Source: Candidatus Saccharicenans sp. (lineage in GTDB: Bacteria; Acidobacteriota; Aminicenantia; Aminicenantales; Saccharicenantaceae). From it: 6,886 nt of DNA. The stretch spans positions 1 to 6,886 of the forward strand of contig JANLGB010000008.1 of the NCBI GenBank assembly GCA_024653405.1. The letters are read 5' to 3'. The position numbers and the translations under genes were made by a program. This document shows positions 1-4,899 of this stretch, piece by piece. The notes below the pieces were generated by a model. The model saw only the letters and a program-made list of their open reading frames with translations, was not told the DNA's origin and ran no database searches. The first letter of the stretch is position 1, and every line of letters starts with the position of its first letter.

Positions 1-696
1 CTGGAAAAGGCCATAGTTAACGAGCTGCGGAAGAATTCTATAGACAAAGATGTGGCCACCATCATCACCCAGGTGGTGGTCGACCGGGAAGACCCGGCTT
101 TCCAGAAACCGACCAAGCCGGTGGGTCCATTCTATCCGAAATTCCGGGCCCAGCAACTGGCCCGACAGAAAAAGTGGACCATGGTAGAAGACGCCGGCCG
201 CGGTTATCGCAAGGTCGTGCCCTCGCCCCGACCGATCGATGTCGTGCCCAAGTGGATAATCCGGGACCTGGTGCTTTCGGGCCGGGTGGTGATTGCGGCC
301 GGGGGCGGCGGCATCCCGGTCATCCTGAACAACCGGGGCCTGTATGAGGGAGTGGAGGCGGTGATCGACAAGGACTATGCCGCCAGCTTGCTGGCCAGGG
401 AAGTTGGGGCTGACCTGTTCATCATCCTGACCGGCATTCCCCGGGTTTATTATAATTTCGGTCGGCCAGACCAGAAACCATTGCCTGTAATTACGGTGGC
501 TGAAGCCAAGAAATATCTGGAAGAAGGCCAGTTTCCGCCGGGTTCCATGGGGCCCAAAATCCGGGCGGCCATTGAATACATCGAAGCCGGGGGCCGGGAA
601 GTCCTGATCACCTCGGCCAATCACCTGAAGGCAGCTCTGCTCAACCGCTCCGGGACCAGGATTGTGCCCGGAGAAGATAAGAAAACAGTTCAGTAA
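1..696 (+). CDS. arcC: Carbamate kinase, 5'-truncated by window edge
   Basis: Cytosolic kinase of the amino-acid kinase fold that interconverts carbamoyl phosphate + ADP with carbamate (ammonia + CO2) + ATP. The frame is open from base 1, and 231 residues are visible of the roughly 310 usual in the family, so about 80 N-terminal residues lie outside. A GTG at 52 is not the start, because the residues before it (NELRKNSIDKD, then VAT) already match the family. Visible family blocks are DPAFQKPTKPVGPFY, the glycine-rich AAGGGGIPVI, the nucleotide-site IDKDYAASLLAREVGADLF, the LTGIPRVYYNFG segment (commonly LTDVxxVYxNFG) and PPGSMGPKIRAAIEYIEAGG near the C-terminus. It lies 13 nt upstream of ornithine carbamoyltransferase, which makes or uses the same carbamoyl phosphate, so co-transcription is likely. 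The family call is secure. Whether it serves ATP-yielding arginine/citrulline breakdown or carbamoyl phosphate supply cannot be read from this window. Confidence 0.95.
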   Translation: MEKAIVNELRKNSIDKDVATIITQVVVDREDPAFQKPTKPVGPFYPKFRAQQLARQKKWTMVEDAGRGYRKVVPSPRPIDVVPKWIIRDLVLSGRVVIAAGGGGIPVILNNRGLYEGVEAVIDKDYAASLLAREVGADLFIILTGIPRVYYNFGRPDQKPLPVITVAEAKKYLEEGQFPPGSMGPKIRAAIEYIEAGGREVLITSANHLKAALLNRSGTRIVPGEDKKTVQ

Positions 697-698
697 TT

Positions 699-703
699 GG
701 AGG
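699..703 (+). promoter_or_regulatory. Ribosome binding site of ornithine carbamoyltransferase
   Basis: GGAGG lies 6 nt before the ATG at 710, just after the carbamate kinase stop. It decides the OTC start: the open frame extends back to an ATG at 662, but that one lies inside the carbamate kinase gene and would add 16 residues unlike the family's N-terminus. Confidence 0.85.
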
Positions 704-709
704 ACAGTT

Positions 710-1630
710 ATGAAGAAAGATTTTATTACCATTCACGACCTCAGCACCTACGAGTTTCACGAATGGCTGGACCTCACGGAAAAGATGAAGAAGAATCCGG
801 GCAAGTACCGCAAGGTATTGAAGGATAAAATTCTGGCCATGATTTTCCAGAAACCTTCGCTCCGGACCAGAATGACCTTTGAAGTCGGCATGCTCCAGCT
901 CGGCGGAGAAGCCGTTTACCTGGCACCTTCGGATATTCAGATGGGGAGCCGGGAAGGCGTCCGGGATATCGGGAAAAATCTCGAGCGCTGGGTTGACGGT
1001 ATCATGATCAGAACTTTTGGCCATAACATCATCCTGGAGCTGGCCGAGAGCACCAGGCTGCCGGTCATAAACGCCCTGACCGACCTGTTGCATCCCTGCC
1101 AGGCCATGGCCGACTTTTTCACCCTGAGGGAGAAGAAGGACCATCTGGCCGGCTTGAAACTGGCTTATGTCGGTGACGGAAATAACGTCTGCCACAGCCT
1201 GATGCTGGCGGCGGCTAAGGCCGGGACTAGGATGGCCGTGGCTACCCCGCCCGGTTACGAGCCGAAACCGGAGATTGTAGCCTGGGCCCAGGAGGATGGC
1301 CGGGATACCGGCTTTGAACTGACTATCACCAACGACCCGGTGGAGGCCGTCCGGGAAGCGGATGCCGTTTACACCGACGTCTGGGCTTCCATGGGCCAGG
1401 AGGCCGAGAAGGAAGCCAGGAAAAAGATTTTCCTGCCTTACCAGGTCAACCAAGAGTTGTTTTCTAAGGCCAAACCCGGGGCTTGTTTCATGCACTGCCT
1501 GCCGGCTCACCGGGGCGAAGAGGTAACCGATGCCGTTATCGATTCGCCCAACTCGGTGGTTTATGATCAGGCCGAGAACCGGCTGCACGTGCAGAAGGTT
1601 ATAATGATGCTACTGATGGGGAAAAAATAG
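710..1630 (+). CDS. argF: Ornithine carbamoyltransferase
   Basis: Catalyses carbamoyl phosphate + L-ornithine to citrulline + phosphate, or the reverse phosphorolysis in arginine/citrulline fermentation. The 306-residue length is normal for the family. Residues 49-54 (PSLRTR) are the carbamoyl-phosphate loop, with Leu in place of the textbook Thr of STRTR. R101 (MIRTFGH) and H128-Q131 (HPCQ) complete that site. DGNNV (156-160) and DVWASMG (223-229) are the ornithine-side motifs, HCLPAHRGEE (262-271) carries the catalytic Cys263, and ENRLHVQK (289-296) supplies the late Arg. The DVWASMG and HPCQAMAD forms favour ornithine over acetyl- or succinyl-ornithine as substrate. ATG 710 is chosen for its GGAGG site. 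The gene follows carbamate kinase by 13 nt and precedes a 693-residue unknown by 3 nt, suggesting one operon. The symbol argF is used for the family; if the pathway is catabolic, arcB would be the better name. Confidence 0.95.
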   Translation: MKKDFITIHDLSTYEFHEWLDLTEKMKKNPGKYRKVLKDKILAMIFQKPSLRTRMTFEVGMLQLGGEAVYLAPSDIQMGSREGVRDIGKNLERWVDGIMIRTFGHNIILELAESTRLPVINALTDLLHPCQAMADFFTLREKKDHLAGLKLAYVGDGNNVCHSLMLAAAKAGTRMAVATPPGYEPKPEIVAWAQEDGRDTGFELTITNDPVEAVREADAVYTDVWASMGQEAEKEARKKIFLPYQVNQELFSKAKPGACFMHCLPAHRGEEVTDAVIDSPNSVVYDQAENRLHVQKVIMMLLMGKK

Positions 1631-1633
1631 GCT

Positions 1634-3715
1634 ATGGAACAAGAGACACAAAAACTGACAGCCATCACTGCCGAAGACCTGGCTGTGGTTGAACAAGAAT
1701 TACTTCGGACCAACCGTCCACTAGCGACGGTTGAACTGGCGGAGAAACTGGCTTTTGCCAAGACGGCCAGCCAGAGAAACCAGCCGGTTAAAATCTACGA
1801 CCCCTATGCCCGCTACGAGGTGGGAGATTTTATCTATAAAGAATATGACGAGAGCCTGCAGGTGGGCAGCAAGGTCACGGAGCATTTCCAAGGCGGGGTG
1901 GTATTGAAAGTTGTTAACAAGATCAATTATCCCAGCTACCAGTGCGAGATGCTGGAAGTTGATTACGACGGGGGTGGCCCCTTCCGCAAATACATTGATT
2001 ACATGAAGAAAACCAGGACCCAGGTTCTGCTGCCGTCCAACCTGGAGAATAAAGCCCTAGAACCGGCCACCCTGAATCAGGACCAGGACCCTCGGCTGAC
2101 TGAGCTGCCACTGACCGAAAAGGACCTGAAGACCCTGGAAAGAAATCTGCGCAAGGTTCTATCTTCCTCCGACAGCTTTTTTGGCTGGAATGATTACTGG
2201 CAGCTCCAGACCAAGAAGCCGGAGATAACCGAGGATAAGATTAAGGAAATCCAGGCGGCTCTGGCCGGGTCCATCCACTCGGAATCAACCCAGAACCTGG
2301 TCCGGCAGCATTTTAACCTGGAACCATCCTCCGACCTGTTTGAACTCTACTGCCTGGCTCTGAACTACCTGCTGGAAAAGAAATACCGGCGGGAGTTCAC
2401 CTGTCTGTCCACCAGCAACTGGGGCAAATGGCACCTTAAGAGCGTCTTAAACAACCTGCCGGCCGGATTGCCCATCTCGGCTCCGCCGCTGGCCGTCCCG
2501 GACCTGGGCGAGGTGGAAGCTCTGCAGCACACCAGGGTAGAAAATTTCCCCTTCAAGGTTTATCTGACCTGGCGGGAAATTTTATCCGGAGCCATCCGGG
2601 TTCCGAGAAGCCTCAGCCGGGAGTTCAATTCGCGCGAGTACCAGCTGGTTGACGATGAGGACGGCAAGGTTTATACCGTTTACTATTTCCCTGAGGGAAA
2701 TTACCTGCTGGGACTGGCTGATTATTTCCGGGTCAACAATATCCCTCAGGGGACCAGCCTGACCTTAGATAAGAAGGGGCCGGACCAGTTGACCTTCTGG
2801 ATAAAAAAGTCCAAGAAAAAAACTGCCACCATTTACCTGGAATATGACCGGGATAGCGGCCAGTTCAGTTTGAGCAGCCAGGAAGTCTACACTCTGGCCA
2901 TGCCCAACAAAAGCATCTTTCTGGAGAAAGAAGTGGTTTCCAGGCTCTTGCAGCTTTATGAGGAAGTCGAGAGCCTGGACCTGCGCCAGCTGCTGGTAAA
3001 AATCCTGACCAGCCCCGAGCTCACTGGCAATACCCGTTCAGTCCACTTTCTCCGGGCTTACCACATGGTTGACCTGCTGAAGCCGGCCACGGCCGAGGAC
3101 GTGGAATACGTCCTGAACGCCGCCCCCGAGTTCGTGGCTTCGGAAAAGAAAGAGGGCATGTATTTCTACCAGGAAGTCAAAGTGCCGGAAGAAGAGGCGG
3201 TGGAAGAAGAAGCCAGGGCCGAAGCTTCCCTGCTATCATCCCTGGCCGAACAGCTGACTTCGGGTGAGGCGGCTGAAGCTGAGGCCGAAGCCGCCGAGGC
3301 TGTGGCCCCGCCCCAAGTTCCGGCCGTGGAAGTGGCAGCTCCTTCCGCCGGAGTTGAACCAGAGGTCCAGGTCCGCCTGGAGCCGCTGAAAAAAGAAAAA
3401 GAAAAAGAGAAAGAAAAGCCCGCCAAGAAGAAAGCCAAGGCCGTGGAGAAAGGTCCCAAGCCCAAAAAGAGCGAGCGCCGGGTTATAGAAGAAAAGATCA
3501 TGGAAGAGGAATCTGAAATTGAAGCCCTGGAGGCCATCAAGGCCCAGGAAGAAGAACTGGAAGAAGCGGCTGAAACCGGGGAAGAAGCTCTCCCGGTGGA
3601 AGTTGAGGTGGCCAAGGAAGAACCCAAGTTCGGTTTCTTTGCCGAGATGCTGAAATCGGCCCTGGGCAAGAAGCAGCCCGAGCAGGACGAAGAGGAAGAA
3701 AAGGGAAAAAAGTAA
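1634..3715 (+). CDS. Multi-domain protein, possible DNA/RNA binder with B3-like domain and disordered acidic tail
   Basis: I do not recognise a named family; 693 residues. No signal peptide or membrane segment is seen, so it is probably cytosolic. Visible parts: residues 10-45 are helical and winged-helix-like (LAVVEQELLRTNRPLATVEL); 57-133 are beta-rich (YEVGDFIYKEYDES, then FQGGVVLKVV and MLEVDYDGG); 159-275 are mostly helical; 306-392 have a B3-pseudobarrel-like pattern (LTWREILSGAIRVPRSL, then LVDDEDGKVYTVYYFPEGNY, then ADYFRVNNIPQGTSLTL); 428-512 are helical. Residues 513-660 are low-complexity Glu/Ala/Lys/Pro, including a KEKEKEKEK run, almost certainly disordered. The end has a hydrophobic motif FGFFAEMLKSALGKK (666-680) and an acidic last stretch. 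ATG 1634 lies 3 nt after the OTC stop; a GGGG at 1618-1621 is a weak, distant Shine-Dalgarno, so translational coupling is likely. The gene is real: long, intact, with codon use like its neighbours. The nucleic-acid-binding role is inference from fold patterns only. Confidence 0.85.
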   Translation: MEQETQKLTAITAEDLAVVEQELLRTNRPLATVELAEKLAFAKTASQRNQPVKIYDPYARYEVGDFIYKEYDESLQVGSKVTEHFQGGVVLKVVNKINYPSYQCEMLEVDYDGGGPFRKYIDYMKKTRTQVLLPSNLENKALEPATLNQDQDPRLTELPLTEKDLKTLERNLRKVLSSSDSFFGWNDYWQLQTKKPEITEDKIKEIQAALAGSIHSESTQNLVRQHFNLEPSSDLFELYCLALNYLLEKKYRREFTCLSTSNWGKWHLKSVLNNLPAGLPISAPPLAVPDLGEVEALQHTRVENFPFKVYLTWREILSGAIRVPRSLSREFNSREYQLVDDEDGKVYTVYYFPEGNYLLGLADYFRVNNIPQGTSLTLDKKGPDQLTFWIKKSKKKTATIYLEYDRDSGQFSLSSQEVYTLAMPNKSIFLEKEVVSRLLQLYEEVESLDLRQLLVKILTSPELTGNTRSVHFLRAYHMVDLLKPATAEDVEYVLNAAPEFVASEKKEGMYFYQEVKVPEEEAVEEEARAEASLLSSLAEQLTSGEAAEAEAEAAEAVAPPQVPAVEVAAPSAGVEPEVQVRLEPLKKEKEKEKEKPAKKKAKAVEKGPKPKKSERRVIEEKIMEEESEIEALEAIKAQEEELEEAAETGEEALPVEVEVAKEEPKFGFFAEMLKSALGKKQPEQDEEEEKGKK
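2549..2809 (+). other. Candidate B3-like pseudobarrel domain within the 693-residue protein
   Basis: Residues 306-392 show alternating short strands around a central DEDGKVYTVYYF hairpin, followed by a helix-turn of the form LADYFxxxxIPxGTSLTL and a closing strand QLTFWIKK. This order (strand, VP-containing strand, D-x-x-G-K hairpin, helix, x-x-GD/GT turn, strand) resembles B3 DNA-binding domains of plant transcription factors and of EcoRII/BfiI-type restriction enzymes. It is a pattern judgement by eye, not a database match. Other small beta-barrels remain possible. Confidence 0.35.
3388..3418 (+). repeat. Purine-only low-complexity tract encoding a Lys/Glu run
   Basis: There are 31 consecutive purines, mostly units of a few A after one G, and they encode the alternating Lys-Glu run at residues 587-595 of the 693-residue protein. 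The tract sits in the disordered tail. It could vary in length by replication slippage, but length change is tolerable there only in multiples of three. Confidence 0.8.
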
Positions 3716-3725
3716 AAGACCGACC

Positions 3726-3750
3726 AATTCCTACTAAAATAGTAGGGATT
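3726..3750. terminator. Hairpin between convergent genes, possible bidirectional terminator or 3' end stabiliser
   Basis: An inverted repeat forms an 11-bp stem (AATTCCTACTA with TAGTAGGGATT, one G-U wobble in the plus-strand RNA) closed by an AAA loop. It starts 11 nt after the stop of the 693-residue gene and lies about 30 nt beyond the stop of the minus-strand gene. No T-run follows on the plus strand, and on the minus strand only GGTCGG follows before an A/T-rich stretch of codons. It is therefore not a classical intrinsic terminator in either direction. Its position suggests it serves the 3' ends of both convergent transcripts. Confidence 0.5.
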
Positions 3751-3779
3751 AATGGAGCCCGGTTTTCCGTCAGATTGGC

Positions 3780-4874
3780 TTAGATTATCAGCCGGCGGTT
3801 TCCCAGGCGGCGGGTCAGTCCCAGTTCGTCCAAGAATTCCAGAAGGGGAATGGCATATTTTCGGGTCAGACCAGTCAGCCGTTTGAAATCCCCGACACTG
3901 AGTTCCCGCTGGCCACGGTTTTTTAATTCAGCCAGCTGTTTCTTAAGGTTTTCCAGCCAGTCAGCATGGAGCAGGAATCCCTCCTGGCTCTTGACTATCC
4001 TTTTCTGCTTCAGCAGCAGGTCCAGCAGGGTGTTGAGCCGGCTGGGATGAATTTTGAATTTTTTCACCAGCTCCTCGAAGGACGAGGAGGAAAATTTTTC
4101 CTGGTGCAACAGTTGTTCGATGGCCTCCATGACCGCTTTCTCTTCTGCGGCCAGCCTAGTCTGGAAACTGCTAAGGTGGACCAGGTCGCCACTCAGGACT
4201 AACCGGCCGTCCTTGGCCAGACGGTTCAGGGCCAGGAGGAGCACCGGCCTGGACAGGCCGAACCTCTCCTTTATTTTTTTCAGAGGCACCCCGCTCTCGG
4301 CTGGCCTTTTCTGGTGGTAGCTTTCAACGTAGCCGGCAATTTTATCAACCAGGAAGCTGAAGCTCCGCTGGCTCAGGAGAAAGAGCGGCGAGAATTCAAG
4401 AATGTAGACCTGGCCTTCCCTCTCCAGCTCCATGGACAGCCGGCGCAGTTCGGCTGGCGTCATTCGGCAGAAGTTGACCAGGTCATCCTGCCTCAGGCCG
4501 CGGATGCCGGCCTGGTCGGCCAGGGCCAGCAGCATCTCCCCGGCCGGACCGGCCAGCCGGTCCAGCCAGGCTATCAGTTTCTCTTCCTTGGTCTTCTGGA
4601 GCCGGTCAGCTCCGGGGCAGACCACCCGCAGTTGGATCTCCTTGTCTCCCCTGGTCCGCCTGAAGGACAGTCGCTGGTTCCAGGCCGGTTCTTCCGGCAG
4701 CTTGGCCACCACCAGGCAGTAGGGCTGGCCGGTACGGGTTGAGGTCGAGGTTGTGGTCCGGATAGAAGCCGGAGACTGACGCCCGGCCAGAGTTAGCCGC
4801 CCGGTTTGCTCCTGCCCGCAGGGCAGGACCACCCCTTCGGCGGTAGCATAAAAGTGGCTCTCGTTTAGCTTCAT
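3780..4874 (-). CDS. Free-standing SelB C-terminal winged-helix protein lacking the GTPase domain
   Basis: The protein has 364 residues; bacterial SelB has about 600-640 (EF-Tu-like GTPase domains I-III, then four winged helices that bind the SECIS hairpin of selenoprotein mRNA). Residues 95-364 look like the four winged helices: EEKLIAWLDRL then AGIRGLRQDDLVNF (WH1), FSPLFLLSQRSFSFL to LVLSGDLVHL (WH2), EEKAVMEAIEQLL to RIVKSQEGFLLHAD (WH3), and ELSVGDFKRLTGLTRKYAIP plus LTRRLGNRRLI (WH4, the SECIS-reading domain, motif intact). Residues 1-90 may be a degraded domain III (HFYATAEGVVLP, LPEEPAWNQRLSFRR). No G-box motifs are present. ATG 4874 is the first possible start, because an in-frame TGA lies at 4893-4895. 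It follows RNase R by 25 nt, so the two are probably co-transcribed. It may be half of a split SelB, a decayed SelB, or a repurposed RNA-binding protein. The domain assignment is strong; the function is unknown. Confidence 0.85.
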   Translation of the reverse strand: MKLNESHFYATAEGVVLPCGQEQTGRLTLAGRQSPASIRTTTSTSTRTGQPYCLVVAKLPEEPAWNQRLSFRRTRGDKEIQLRVVCPGADRLQKTKEEKLIAWLDRLAGPAGEMLLALADQAGIRGLRQDDLVNFCRMTPAELRRLSMELEREGQVYILEFSPLFLLSQRSFSFLVDKIAGYVESYHQKRPAESGVPLKKIKERFGLSRPVLLLALNRLAKDGRLVLSGDLVHLSSFQTRLAAEEKAVMEAIEQLLHQEKFSSSSFEELVKKFKIHPSRLNTLLDLLLKQKRIVKSQEGFLLHADWLENLKKQLAELKNRGQRELSVGDFKRLTGLTRKYAIPLLEFLDELGLTRRLGNRRLII

Positions 4875-4878
4875 TTTT

Positions 4879-4882
4879 CCCC
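4879..4882 (-). promoter_or_regulatory. Weak ribosome binding site of the SelB-tail gene
   Basis: On the minus strand a GGGG followed by AAAA precedes ATG 4874. Match and spacing are poor, so initiation probably relies partly on ribosomes finishing RNase R 25 nt upstream. Confidence 0.4.
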
Positions 4883-4899
4883 GGTTCTCAAATCATATC

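Noticed and set aside
52..54. GTG as the start of carbamate kinase
   Set aside because: The frame is open to base 1 and the residues before it match the family, so the gene simply begins outside the window.
641..1588. 315-codon open frame antisense to OTC
   Set aside because: It lies exactly opposite a gene with all OTC motifs, has no recognisable domains, and reflects the GC-rich codon pattern of the true strand.
3388..3418. Purine tract as a phase-variation switch
   Set aside because: The frame continues intact to a sensible C-terminal motif, and the tract encodes a Lys/Glu run consistent with the surrounding disordered tail; nothing shows variability.
3166..3727. Two long antisense open frames rich in Ser/Ala and Phe/Leu
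   Set aside because: They are mirror translations of the Glu/Lys/Ala-rich tail, where GAA/GAG/AAG/GCC codons rarely produce stops on the opposite strand.
3726..3750. SECIS element for the nearby SelB-like protein
   Set aside because: The loop is only three bases without the GU loop or bulged U of bacterial SECIS elements, and no in-frame UGA codon lies just upstream in a selenoprotein-like gene.
4314..4742. 142-codon plus-strand frame opposite the SelB-tail gene
   Set aside because: No family resemblance and no ribosome binding site; it is a shadow of the minus-strand gene.
4893..4895. In-frame TGA upstream of the SelB-tail ATG read as selenocysteine, extending the protein
   Set aside because: Extension beyond it would run into a frame overlapping RNase R that encodes no GTPase motifs; it is an ordinary stop.
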